From positions 1 through 14,138 of the forward strand of contig CABTZM010000039.1 of assembly GCA_902489295.1 (NCBI GenBank): 14,138 nucleotides of DNA, given 5' to 3'. The first letter of the stretch is position 1, and each line of letters begins with the position of its first letter. The notes below the pieces were generated by a model. That model was given only the letters and a program-made list of their open reading frames with translations, did no database searches and had not been told where the DNA came from. Source of the DNA: an uncultured Collinsella sp. Lineage in GTDB: Bacteria > Actinomycetota > Coriobacteriia > Coriobacteriales > Coriobacteriaceae. Of the stretch, positions 1 through 6,723 are shown one piece after another. The position numbers and the translations under genes are program-made.

Positions 1-57
1 AAGTACGCGTCGCTCCTCTTTCGCGGCGACCTGGGGCACCTGAGCGCTGCTCGCTGA
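1..57 (+). CDS. Possible C-terminal tail of a gene cut by the window edge
   Basis: Frame 1 is open from the first base and reads 18 codons (KYASLLFRGDLGHLSAAR) to a TGA at 55-57. The codons end mostly in C or G, as in the other genes here, and the other two forward frames look less like coding sequence. This is compatible with the end of an upstream + strand gene. The fragment is too short to name a family, and it could be chance. I see no clear terminator after it. Confidence 0.35.
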   Translation, partial: KYASLLFRGDLGHLSAAR

Positions 58-280
58 CGTAGGGGTACCAGCAGGGTTACCGCTGTTGTTGCGAAGCGTT
101 CTGGTATGGCAAGTTGCTCCGATAACACGTTTGCTTGCCGAGCTTGTGTGCTTCGTTTTGGCGGTGCCCGGCATTCTGCAGCTTATCAATTGACGGCTCG
201 CGTTTCTGTGAGGGGGCGCGGGCCGGTTTTCTATCAGCCCCACTGACTCGGCGGGCTGGCGTAAGAAAGGGAAGGCTCCT
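58..280. other. Non-coding leader region ahead of the epimerase
   Basis: No convincing gene lies here. A purine-rich ribosome binding site (around 264-274, ending about 7 bases before the ATG at 281) serves the epimerase gene. A weak 6-bp inverted repeat (66-71 with 101-106) is not followed by a T-run. I could not pick a promoter with good -35 and -10 boxes at proper spacing. Confidence 0.5.
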
Positions 281-1162
281 ATGGAGTTTGTTCTTGATAA
301 CGGTTCTATTCGTGTGGCACTGAGCACGGCTGGAGGATCGTTCACTTCGATTAAAGCCAATGGTCGCGAGTACCTGTGGCAGGGCGATCCTTCGGTCTGG
401 TCGGGCCAGGCACCCATTTGCTTCCCGATCTGCGGTGGCATTCGTAACGGCCGCGCGATGACCATGGGCGGCCGCGAGGTCAAGCTTGCCCGCCACGGCT
501 TTGCCCGCAAGCAGGAGTGGAAGCTCGAGGAGCAGAGCGACAACATGGTTGCGCTGAGCCTAAGCTCTGCCGACCATGCCGAGTTGCTCGAGCAGTACCC
601 GTATCCGTTTAAGATCGTTGCTCGTTACACGATCGATTCGGAAAAGGTGGCCGTGTCGTACGAGGTGACCAATGAGGGCACCGAGGACATGCCGTTCTTT
701 GTGGGCGGTCACCCCGGCTTTAAGTGCCCACTCGACGAGGGCGAGTCCTATGACGATTACGAGCTCCGTTTTGAGCAGCGTGAGGCCACCGAGCTCTGTA
801 CTGCCGTTCCCTCGACGGGCCTGATTGATGTTGAGCATCGCAGCAAGAACCCCATGATCGGCCAGAACCTGCCGCTTACCCACGAACTCTTCGACTTCGC
901 GGAGACCATCTTTGACGTGCTCGAGAGCCGCGTGGTTACGTTGACCAAGAAAACCGAGGACAAGGGCGTGCGCCTGACGTTCCCCGATATGCCGTACCTG
1001 ATTGTGTGGAGCAAGCCCGAGGGCGACTTTGTGGCTGTTGAACCGTGGGGTGGTCTGTCCACCTGCTCCGACGAGGACGATATTCTGGAGCACAAGCGTG
1101 GCTGCCTGGTGGCCAAGCCGGGAGAGACCGTCACTCGCGGCTTTGAGATCGAGATCCTTTAA
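281..1162 (+). CDS. Aldose 1-epimerase family protein (LacX/GalM-like)
   Basis: A 293-residue protein of the aldose 1-epimerase superfamily. Members interconvert the alpha and beta anomers of hexoses such as galactose in the cytoplasm. No signal peptide is visible. The family's key residues can be seen: a His in the 'RHGF' motif (about H72), a second His in 'GGHPGF' (about H144), and the catalytic-type Glu in 'EPWGG' (about E254). The compact length and the motif spelling fit the LacX-like branch more than classical 340-residue GalM. The ATG at 281 is preceded by a GAAAGGGAAGG-type ribosome binding site. The kinase gene follows 56 bases later on the same strand, and galK/galT converge from the other side, so a mutarotase feeding galactokinase is a sensible role. 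Substrate is inferred from context; it could act on another sugar or hexose phosphate. Confidence 0.88.
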   Translation: MEFVLDNGSIRVALSTAGGSFTSIKANGREYLWQGDPSVWSGQAPICFPICGGIRNGRAMTMGGREVKLARHGFARKQEWKLEEQSDNMVALSLSSADHAELLEQYPYPFKIVARYTIDSEKVAVSYEVTNEGTEDMPFFVGGHPGFKCPLDEGESYDDYELRFEQREATELCTAVPSTGLIDVEHRSKNPMIGQNLPLTHELFDFAETIFDVLESRVVTLTKKTEDKGVRLTFPDMPYLIVWSKPEGDFVAVEPWGGLSTCSDEDDILEHKRGCLVAKPGETVTRGFEIEIL

Positions 1163-1218
1163 AGAGCTATCGTATGTTTGGGGTCGCACACGTCGTGCCC
1201 CGGAAACAGGAGTTCAAT

Positions 1219-2154
1219 ATGATTCTGACCGTTACCATGAACCCGTCGATCGATACACGCTATCAACTCGACAAGCTGATTATCGACGACGTGAACCGTG
1301 TGACGCCCGAAAAGACCGCTGGTGGCAAGGGCCTCAACGTGAGCCGTGTGCTGTTGCAGTTGGGCGACGACGTGCTCGCGACCGGCCTGCTTGGCGGTCA
1401 CATGGGTGCCTATATGGCCGAGCTCATGGATGCCGATGGCGTCAAGAATGACTTTGTGCCCATTGCCGGTGAGACGCGCATTTGCCTGAATATCCTGCAC
1501 GAGGGTAATCAGACCGAGCTGCTGGAGAGCGGTCCGCAGATTGCGCCTGCCGAGCTCGAGGCCTTTACGGCCAAGTTCGCCGAGCTTGCAGCGAAGGCGG
1601 ACGTTGTGACGCTTTCAGGCTCGCTGCCGCGTGGCGTCGATGCCGGTTACTATGCCGAGCTCGTGAAGATCGCCGAGGAGGCGGGCGCCAAGGTGCTGCT
1701 TGACACTTCGGGCGCATCGCTGGAGGCCGCGCTGGAGTCCGACGCTAAGCCTGAGCTCGTAAAGCCCAACCTGACCGAGATTAACGGTCTGCTGGGTACG
1801 TCCTTTACGACCGATGATGTCGATGCCCTGCGCGAGGCGCTTGCCGCCGATGGCCGCTTTGCCGGTATCCCCTGGGTTGTCGTTTCGATGGGCGCTGCCG
1901 GTTCGGTGGGCTTCCATGAGGGTCGCGCGTTCCGCGCCAAGACGCCCGCGATTGCGGCTGTGAACGCGACGGGTTCCGGCGACTCGACCATCGCCGGCTT
2001 TGCGCATGCCATTGCTGCTGGTGCCGACGATGTCACGGTGCTCAAGACCGCCAATACCTGCGGCAAGCTCAACGCCATGGATCCCAAGACCGGCCACCTG
2101 GTCATGGACCGCTGGGACGAGATCTACAACAGCGTTGAGGTCGTAGAGTTGTAG
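1219..2154 (+). CDS. PfkB-family hexose-phosphate kinase (tagatose-6-phosphate kinase / 1-phosphofructokinase, LacC-like)
   Basis: A 311-residue PfkB/ribokinase-fold kinase. The family phosphorylates tagatose 6-phosphate or fructose 1-phosphate to the 1,6-bisphosphate with ATP. Motifs in order: an N-terminal 'TVTMNPSID', the 'GGKGLN' substrate loop (35-40), 'LSGSLPRG' (132-139), 'KPN' (182-184) and the anion hole with catalytic Asp 'TGSGDSTIAGF' (251-261, D255). I chose the ATG at 1219 because it sits 6 bases after an ACAGGAG ribosome binding site and begins at the conserved MILTVTMNP. A longer frame from 1174 adds 15 residues unlike the family and has no clear site. It is probably co-transcribed with the epimerase 56 bases upstream; a small hairpin (about 1181-1201, no T-run) lies in that gap. 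The neighbouring galactose genes favour the LacC role, but no lacA/lacB isomerase or fructose PTS is in view, so substrate is open. Confidence 0.87.
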   Translation: MILTVTMNPSIDTRYQLDKLIIDDVNRVTPEKTAGGKGLNVSRVLLQLGDDVLATGLLGGHMGAYMAELMDADGVKNDFVPIAGETRICLNILHEGNQTELLESGPQIAPAELEAFTAKFAELAAKADVVTLSGSLPRGVDAGYYAELVKIAEEAGAKVLLDTSGASLEAALESDAKPELVKPNLTEINGLLGTSFTTDDVDALREALAADGRFAGIPWVVVSMGAAGSVGFHEGRAFRAKTPAIAAVNATGSGDSTIAGFAHAIAAGADDVTVLKTANTCGKLNAMDPKTGHLVMDRWDEIYNSVEVVEL

Positions 2155-2176
2155 CGGTTGTGACTCCTAATAGAAT

Positions 2177-2240
2177 GAGCGTGGATAATCTCCCGTTTTT
2201 GGTGCCCATACGAGCTTAAAGAGGGAGATTTTCCACGCTC
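2177..2240. repeat. Imperfect inverted repeat (18-bp arms, 28-nt loop)
   Basis: Arms 2177-2194 (gagcgtggataatctccc) and 2223-2240 pair over 18 positions with a single mismatch. After a 1x1 mismatch the stem can extend by four more pairs. It lies between the kinase and the converging galT terminator. No T-run follows either arm, so it is not a standard Rho-independent terminator. It may be an intergenic repeat element or an mRNA 3'-end structure. Confidence 0.7.
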
Positions 2241-2248
2241 GAGTCATT

Positions 2249-2302
2249 AGTCATTGGGGATGCTCTTTAATGACTGGTCGTTTAAGAGCGTCCCCAATGA
2301 CT
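2249..2302. repeat. 54-nt near-perfect palindrome (REP-like hairpin)
   Basis: Left arm 2249-2274 and right arm 2277-2302 pair along 26 positions with only one T:T mismatch and two G:T pairs, leaving a 2-nt centre. The outer arms begin AGTCATTGGGGA and end TCCCCAATGACT. It sits 8 bases after the preceding inverted repeat. The shape resembles REP/RAYT-type palindromic repeats, but no transposase is in the window, so this is an inference from structure only. Confidence 0.7.
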
Positions 2303-2308
2303 ACACTC

Positions 2309-2347
2309 AAAAACGGCGCCCGTCGGCGATGTTGCCGGCGGGCGCCG
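2309..2347 (-). terminator. Rho-independent terminator of the galK-galT operon
   Basis: Read on the - strand, a 9-bp GC-rich stem (2347-2339 with 2322-2314, CGGCGCCCG/CGGGCGCCG) with a further 4-bp inner stem is followed directly by TTTTT (2313-2309). It starts 53 bases past the galT stop codon. Confidence 0.85.
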
Positions 2348-2399
2348 TTGTCGTGTGGGCGGTTATGTCGTGGCCGCTGATGAGGCTCGAACTCGTATG

Positions 2400-4028
2400 C
2401 TACAGCGAGTCGATGAAGCGCTGTTGGGCGGCGCGGCCGGCTTCGTCCCACTTAAAGACGCCGGCGTTGTCGAGTACGTGGCCAAACACCACGCCGACCT
2501 CCTCGTGCAGGATATCGATGGCGTTGTCGGCCGTAAGCTCGTCGGCGCGGCGGGCAAAAACGTCCTCGGCCCATGCAGCGTGGCTGCGGCAAAGATCATC
2601 GCCCTCGAGCGCACCGGCGAGATCGTAGCTGGCATCGGCCTTGGCCGCCAGCAGGTGCTCGCGGACAGCGCCGAGCTCGGGAACCAAGCGCGGCGGCAAA
2701 ATCGCCAGGCCCATGACCTCGATCAGGCCGATGTTCTCCTTCTTAATGTGGTGATACTCGGCATGCGGGTGGAAAACGCCCAGCGGATGCTCGTCGGTCG
2801 TGATGTTGCAGCGAAGCGCCAGGTAGGCCTCGTAGATTTCGCCGCCGGCGTTGCCGCGGGAGTCTACGCGGCGAATGACGGGCGTCACGGTGTTGTGCGC
2901 CACGCCATCGGCTGTGTGCGCGATGACGCCCACAGACTCATCGGTCCACTCGCGCCAGGCGAGGATAATCTTCTCGGCAGCGTCGAGCAGCTGAGCGCGG
3001 TCGTGCGAGCGCAGGCGCAGCACCGAGAGCGGCCACTGCAGCACGCTACCGCTGACCTGGTCAAAACCGGGCACGCTAAACTGCGAGACCTCGGCGGCAT
3101 GCATCATGGGGAACTCGTGTGCGCCGCCCTGGAAGTGGTCGTGCGAAAGAATCGAGCCGCCCACGATGGGCAGGTCGGCGTTGGAGCCGATGAAGTAATG
3201 CGGGAACAGGTCCACAAAATCGAGCAGGCAGGTCAGGCCCTTGCGGTCGACGTGCATCGGACGATGCTCAGAGCTCATGGCAATGCAGTGCTCGTTAAAG
3301 TACGCGTACGGGCTGTACTGGAAGCCCCAGCGCTCGCCGTCGAGCTGGATGGGGATTACGCGCAGATTCTGGCGGGCGGGGTGAGCGCCGCCGTCGGCTG
3401 CGGCGGAGCGTCCGGGATACCCCTCGTTTTCGATGCAGAGCTGGCAGGCGGGATACTTCTCGCCCGTGTTCTTGGCGGCACCGGCCGCGGCGATATCGCG
3501 CGGGTCCTTCTCGGGCTTGGACAGGTTGATGGTGATCTCAAGATCACCCCAGTTGGTGGGGGTGCGCCATTTGATGTTGCGCGCGATGGCGGCACGGCGC
3601 ACGTAGCCGGCGTCGCAGCACAGGCCGTAGAACCAGTCGGTCGCGGCACGGGGCTCGTTGACGCCCATACGCCCATTGAATTCCTCGTTTACAACCGAAG
3701 GCCTCGGCATGAGCGCGCCCATGATGCGCATGGCGATGCGATCGCGGCCCGACGCCGTGTCCTCGGCGGCGCCGTTGGCAACGGCGGCCTCGGCAAGCGC
3801 GGCAAGCGTGCCTTCAAGGTCAAAGTCGGGCAGGGTATCGGGGTGCAAGAGCGAGAGTTTCTCAACCTGGAGCGCCCAGGCCATGTCGAGTGCCGGCCCT
3901 GTGGCGCCGATGCACTCGAGAACGGTGTTGTATGCCCAGATGCGATCGTCCTGGCCGATCATCGATCGGTGGATGGCATATTCGATGAGGCCCTGCGCGG
4001 CCTCGCGCACATCAGTCATTACAGCCAT
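2400..4028 (-). CDS. galT: UTP-hexose-1-phosphate / UDP-glucose-hexose-1-phosphate uridylyltransferase, type 2 GalT
   Basis: A 542-residue Leloir enzyme that exchanges UMP between UDP-glucose and galactose 1-phosphate, giving UDP-galactose and glucose 1-phosphate. It is of the longer type-2 family found in Firmicutes and Coriobacteria, not the ~350-residue E. coli type. Visible family features are the CxxC pair in 'YPACQLCIENEGYPG' (C195, C198), the active-site region 'GGSILSHDHFQGG' (about 290-302), and 'HPHAEYHHIKKENIG' followed by 'LPPRL' (about 420-447). The start overlaps galK: ATG at 4028 lies about 10 bases after an AAGGGGG ribosome binding site inside galK, while an ATG at 4019 overlaps the galK TAA as TAATG. 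The two differ by three residues. I prefer 4028 on spacing, but translational coupling is likely either way. It is the last gene before the terminator at 2347-2309. Confidence 0.95.
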   Translation of the reverse strand: MAVMTDVREAAQGLIEYAIHRSMIGQDDRIWAYNTVLECIGATGPALDMAWALQVEKLSLLHPDTLPDFDLEGTLAALAEAAVANGAAEDTASGRDRIAMRIMGALMPRPSVVNEEFNGRMGVNEPRAATDWFYGLCCDAGYVRRAAIARNIKWRTPTNWGDLEITINLSKPEKDPRDIAAAGAAKNTGEKYPACQLCIENEGYPGRSAAADGGAHPARQNLRVIPIQLDGERWGFQYSPYAYFNEHCIAMSSEHRPMHVDRKGLTCLLDFVDLFPHYFIGSNADLPIVGGSILSHDHFQGGAHEFPMMHAAEVSQFSVPGFDQVSGSVLQWPLSVLRLRSHDRAQLLDAAEKIILAWREWTDESVGVIAHTADGVAHNTVTPVIRRVDSRGNAGGEIYEAYLALRCNITTDEHPLGVFHPHAEYHHIKKENIGLIEVMGLAILPPRLVPELGAVREHLLAAKADASYDLAGALEGDDLCRSHAAWAEDVFARRADELTADNAIDILHEEVGVVFGHVLDNAGVFKWDEAGRAAQQRFIDSL

Positions 4029-5224
4029 GCCGCGTAAGCCCCCTTGTCAGAAATCGCGTAGTGGCGGGCAGAGCCCTCGCCAAGCCAGCCGTTCATCTTG
4101 GCAATGAAGGTGTCGACCAGCTCGAGCGGCACGAAGGCCTGGATGGTACCGCCAAAGCCGCCGCCGTGGATACGAACGGCGCCACGGCCGTCGAGCACAT
4201 GCTCGGCAAGAGCAAGCGCGTACATGGAAGGCTGCTCGGCACCCAGTTTGGCAACAACATTCTGCAGGTACATGGCGGAGCTGGCGCCGGACTCACGCGT
4301 CAGGACCAGGAACTGGTCAATGTCGCCGGCGTTCAGGGCCGCCCAGCGCTTATCGACCAGGCCGTTCTCGTACCAGTAATGAACGGCGCGCAGGCAGGCG
4401 CGGTCGCCCAGCTTGGCGCGCAGCTCGGGGAGCTTGGCGTCAAAGTCCGCCACGTTTACCTCGCACAGGCGTGCCTTGCCAAACTCGGCGGCGACGTCCT
4501 GCATCTCGCGTGGAACAGCGGCGTAGTCGTCGGTGGCTGCCACATGGTCGGCGCCAACTTTAACGAGCACGAGCGCATAGCCGTGATCCTCAAAGTTGAG
4601 CTCGAGCTTCTGGGTTTTAGGCTGAGCCTGGTCCTCAAAGTCCATGTAGGCGAGGCCGCCCAGGCACACGGCAGCTTGGTCCATCAGACCGCAGGGCTTG
4701 CCGTAGTAGTTGTTCTCGGTGCGCTGGCTCATCTGGGCGAGTGCGACGGGTTCAATGGCGGGCGCGCCCCAGAGCGTCTCCATGGCACGGCCGTACGCGG
4801 CCTCGACGGCAGCAGAGCTGGAAAGGCCACCGCCCGAGGGGACGGAGCAGGTGAAGGCGAAGTCGAAGCCCTTGGGCTCAACACCAAGCGCTGCGACCTC
4901 ATGGGCCATACCGCGCACGAGGCTTGCGGACGTGCCCTTCTCGGACTCCTGAATATCCAGCGTGTTGAGCGTGATCTCAAACGTAGGATAGCCCTCGTCG
5001 GCGACGCGAATCTTGTTGGAATCGGTTGCCACGGCGATGCCGTCGACGGCGACATCGAGCGAGCCGGCGATAACGTGACCGCCCTCGTGATCGGTGTGAT
5101 TGCCGCTGATCTCGGAGCGGCCGGGCGCGTGCACGTAGAGCACCTGGCGGTCGCCGATGGGGCCAAACTCCTCCTCAAACAGCTTGGTGAGCGTGGCGAA
5201 TGTCTTTTCGTCGGGGGTGGTCAT
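4019..5224 (-). CDS. galK: Galactokinase (GHMP kinase family)
   Basis: A 401-residue cytoplasmic kinase that converts galactose to galactose 1-phosphate with ATP. The three GHMP/galactokinase motifs are present: the signature 'APGRSEISGNHTDHEGG' (33-49), the ATP loop 'PSGGGLSSSAA' (129-139) and the C-terminal 'RIHGGGFGGT' (351-360). The catalytic Asp lies in 'CGLMDQ' (D182). The signature has Asn where most galactokinases have Glu ('GEHTDY'); this 'GNHTDH' spelling matches a Gram-positive anaerobe subgroup as I recall it. The start at 5224 follows AAGGAAAGGACTCCC. An in-frame extension to 5296 has no ribosome binding site and would run through an operator. galK overlaps galT downstream, and the upstream region carries LacI-type sites. 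Confidence 0.96.
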   Translation of the reverse strand: MTTPDEKTFATLTKLFEEEFGPIGDRQVLYVHAPGRSEISGNHTDHEGGHVIAGSLDVAVDGIAVATDSNKIRVADEGYPTFEITLNTLDIQESEKGTSASLVRGMAHEVAALGVEPKGFDFAFTCSVPSGGGLSSSAAVEAAYGRAMETLWGAPAIEPVALAQMSQRTENNYYGKPCGLMDQAAVCLGGLAYMDFEDQAQPKTQKLELNFEDHGYALVLVKVGADHVAATDDYAAVPREMQDVAAEFGKARLCEVNVADFDAKLPELRAKLGDRACLRAVHYWYENGLVDKRWAALNAGDIDQFLVLTRESGASSAMYLQNVVAKLGAEQPSMYALALAEHVLDGRGAVRIHGGGFGGTIQAFVPLELVDTFIAKMNGWLGEGSARHYAISDKGAYAAWL

Positions 5225-5264
5225 GGGAGTCCTTTCCTTGGCGCGCACGGGTGAGTTTTGCGTC

Positions 5265-5281
5265 GTTATGAGTACGTTAAC
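5265..5281. promoter_or_regulatory. LacI-type operator O1 (galK-proximal)
   Basis: gttatgagtacgttaac, an exact reverse complement of the site at 5334-5350. It is centred about 49 bases upstream of the galK start, where it would overlap or adjoin the galK promoter. The centre CG flanked by an imperfect TGAGTAC/GTTAACA dyad is typical of LacI-family operators. The regulator gene is adjacent. Confidence 0.72.
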
Positions 5282-5289
5282 AACTTGAA

Positions 5290-5319
5290 GCGGCATGAAT
5301 CACGTGTTCACGATGCCGC
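5290..5319. promoter_or_regulatory. 30-bp dyad between the two operators
   Basis: GCGGCAT at 5290-5296 mirrors ATGCCGC at 5313-5319, with TGAA/TTCA and a central CACGTG inside. It lies in the spacer between operators O1 and O2. It could be a second regulator's site or an mRNA leader structure for galK; nothing in the sequence decides. Confidence 0.4.
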
Positions 5320-5333
5320 ACGTTACGGGCTAT

Positions 5334-5350
5334 GTTAACGTACTCATAAC
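5334..5350. promoter_or_regulatory. LacI-type operator O2
   Basis: gttaacgtactcataac, the perfect 17-bp mirror of O1, with site centres 69 bp apart. The pair could bind one LacI-family tetramer or two dimers and loop the intervening DNA across the galK promoter. Confidence 0.72.
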
Positions 5351-5423
5351 ACATCGCTTGTCACTTTTTGAGAATCTGGTAATCGGTAGAAATGCAGCCG
5401 TGAACGGTACTGCCGTATGGACT

Positions 5424-5429
5424 TATAAA
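5424..5429 (+). promoter_or_regulatory. Possible -10 box for the lacI-type gene
   Basis: TATAAA on the + strand, 134 bases before the GTG start. The region 17 bp upstream (TGAACG) is a poor -35. If real, the third operator copy at 5457-5468 falls in the early transcribed region and would give autorepression. Confidence 0.35.
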
Positions 5430-5456
5430 GCAGAAGAGATGCAGATAGAAAAAGTA

Positions 5457-5468
5457 GAGTACGTTAAC
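5457..5468. promoter_or_regulatory. Third operator copy O3 (partial)
   Basis: gagtacgttaac repeats 12 bases of O1 in the same orientation, about 95 bp before the GTG of the LacI-family gene. It suggests the regulator also acts on its own gene. Confidence 0.6.
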
Positions 5469-5562
5469 ATGCGTCCGACGATAGCGGGCTTCGGCGCGGG
5501 GTGTATTTCTGCCCGGGCCGGCATGCACGCTATTCAGATCTCGCAAGGGTGAAGGTGATCCT

Positions 5563-6594
5563 GTGGCAAGGCGCCCGTCCAACGATACCAGTTCGCGTCC
5601 GGTCTCTATGGCCGACGTCGCCCGCGCTGCTGGCGTTTCGCAGCAGACGGTTTCGCGCGTCGCCAACGGCTTGCCCAACGTTAACGAGCAGACACGTCAG
5701 CGCGTGCAGGCCACTATGCAAGAACTCGGCTTCCGTCCGAGTTATGCCGGTCGCTCGCTGCGCGACGGCCGTTACCATTCGGTCGGTCTGTGTGTCAACG
5801 ATGTCACCAAGTTTGGCAACCTCTCAATGATCGACGGCATCGCCAGCGCTGCTCGCGAGCATAATTGCGCCATCACGCTGGTCGAGATGTCCAAGACCGA
5901 GGAATTCTCGCTTGCCGAGGCCACGCGTCGTATGGCCGCGCTGCCCGTGGACGGTATCATCATCGGCATGAGTCGCATGGCGCCCGATTTTGAGACGTTT
6001 GATCCACTGCCGGGCATTGGCACGGTCATCGTTACCATGTACGCGCATCCGCGCGTGACCACGGTCGATTCCGACCATTACGGCTGCTCGCTGTTGCTCA
6101 TGGATCATCTGTTTGAGCTGGGACACGAGCAGATTCGTTATATCGGCGGCCCGTCGTTCTCGGTCGATGAACAGTTTCGTCGCGCCGGCTGGCAGGACGC
6201 GCTCGAGCGTAGGCACATTAAGCCGCAGGCGCCGCTCGAGGGCGATTGGTCTGCCAACAGCGGTTACGAGGCCGGCAGATATCTGGCCGAGCACGACCGC
6301 ACCATGACGGCGATTTACGCGGCAAACGACCAAATGGCAAACGGTGCCATCGCCGCGCTGCGCGATAGCGGCTTGCGCGTGCCCGAGGACGTGAGCGTGG
6401 TGGGCGTCGATGATTCGCTCGATGATTTTGTAGCACACAACGAGCTCACGACCGTTCGATTCGACTTGCATCAGCGTGGGCGCGAGGTGTTTGAGCATGC
6501 GGTTCCCGAGGCGGGTACGGTGGGCAAAACCGTTGCCATTCGTATTCCCGGCCAGCTCATCATTCGACATAGCACGGCGATACCGCGCTCATAG
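5563..6594 (+). CDS. LacI-family transcriptional regulator (probable galactose-operon repressor)
   Basis: A 343-residue LacI/GalR-type repressor. The N-terminal helix-turn-helix is clear: 'VSMADVARAAGVSQQTVSRVANG' spans about 14-36. The hinge helix 'LGFRPSYAGRSLRDGR' (about 55-70) includes the minor-groove Leu. A periplasmic-binding-protein-like effector domain follows to the end. It starts with GTG at 5563, supported by GAAGGTGAT 6 bases upstream. The length is normal for the family. It is divergent from galKT, and three copies of one operator-like motif lie between them, so it most likely represses galKT and itself. The inducer (galactose or a derivative) is inferred. Confidence 0.92.
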   Translation: MARRPSNDTSSRPVSMADVARAAGVSQQTVSRVANGLPNVNEQTRQRVQATMQELGFRPSYAGRSLRDGRYHSVGLCVNDVTKFGNLSMIDGIASAAREHNCAITLVEMSKTEEFSLAEATRRMAALPVDGIIIGMSRMAPDFETFDPLPGIGTVIVTMYAHPRVTTVDSDHYGCSLLLMDHLFELGHEQIRYIGGPSFSVDEQFRRAGWQDALERRHIKPQAPLEGDWSANSGYEAGRYLAEHDRTMTAIYAANDQMANGAIAALRDSGLRVPEDVSVVGVDDSLDDFVAHNELTTVRFDLHQRGREVFEHAVPEAGTVGKTVAIRIPGQLIIRHSTAIPRS

Positions 6595-6677
6595 TTTGTG
6601 CTGGTAAACGGCGATTTATCGCATTTCAATAACAATCGGTAAGGATGCCGGCAGATAGCTGTTGGGATGCAGCCGAG

Positions 6678-6714
6678 TGCTATGATAGACGGGCTCTTTT
6701 GTCTATCTAGGAGG
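6678..6714 (+). promoter_or_regulatory. Extended -10 promoter and ribosome binding site of the flavodiiron gene
   Basis: TGCTATGAT (6678-6686) is a good extended -10 (TGnTATGAT). The -35 position is weak, which extended -10 promoters tolerate. TAGGAGG at 6708-6714 lies 9 bases before the ATG at 6724. Transcription would begin only about 30 bases upstream of the start codon. Confidence 0.6.
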
Positions 6715-6723
6715 CTTTGCCTG

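Noticed and set aside
2177..2240. Terminator for the epimerase-kinase operon
   Set aside because: The stem is long but the loop is 28 nt and no T-run follows, so it does not meet the usual pattern; listed as a repeat instead.
2355..4037. 560-residue + strand open frame opposite galT
   Set aside because: It mirrors galT codon for codon in GC-rich DNA, has no ribosome binding site and matches no family pattern. galT on the other strand is unambiguous.
4061..5254. 397-residue + strand open frame opposite galK
   Set aside because: Antisense shadow of galK, with low-complexity Gly/Ala/Val/His-rich composition and no start signal.
5295..5552. 85-residue + strand ORF in the galK-lacI gap
   Set aside because: It covers operators O2 and O3, has no ribosome binding site and no coding-like codon use.
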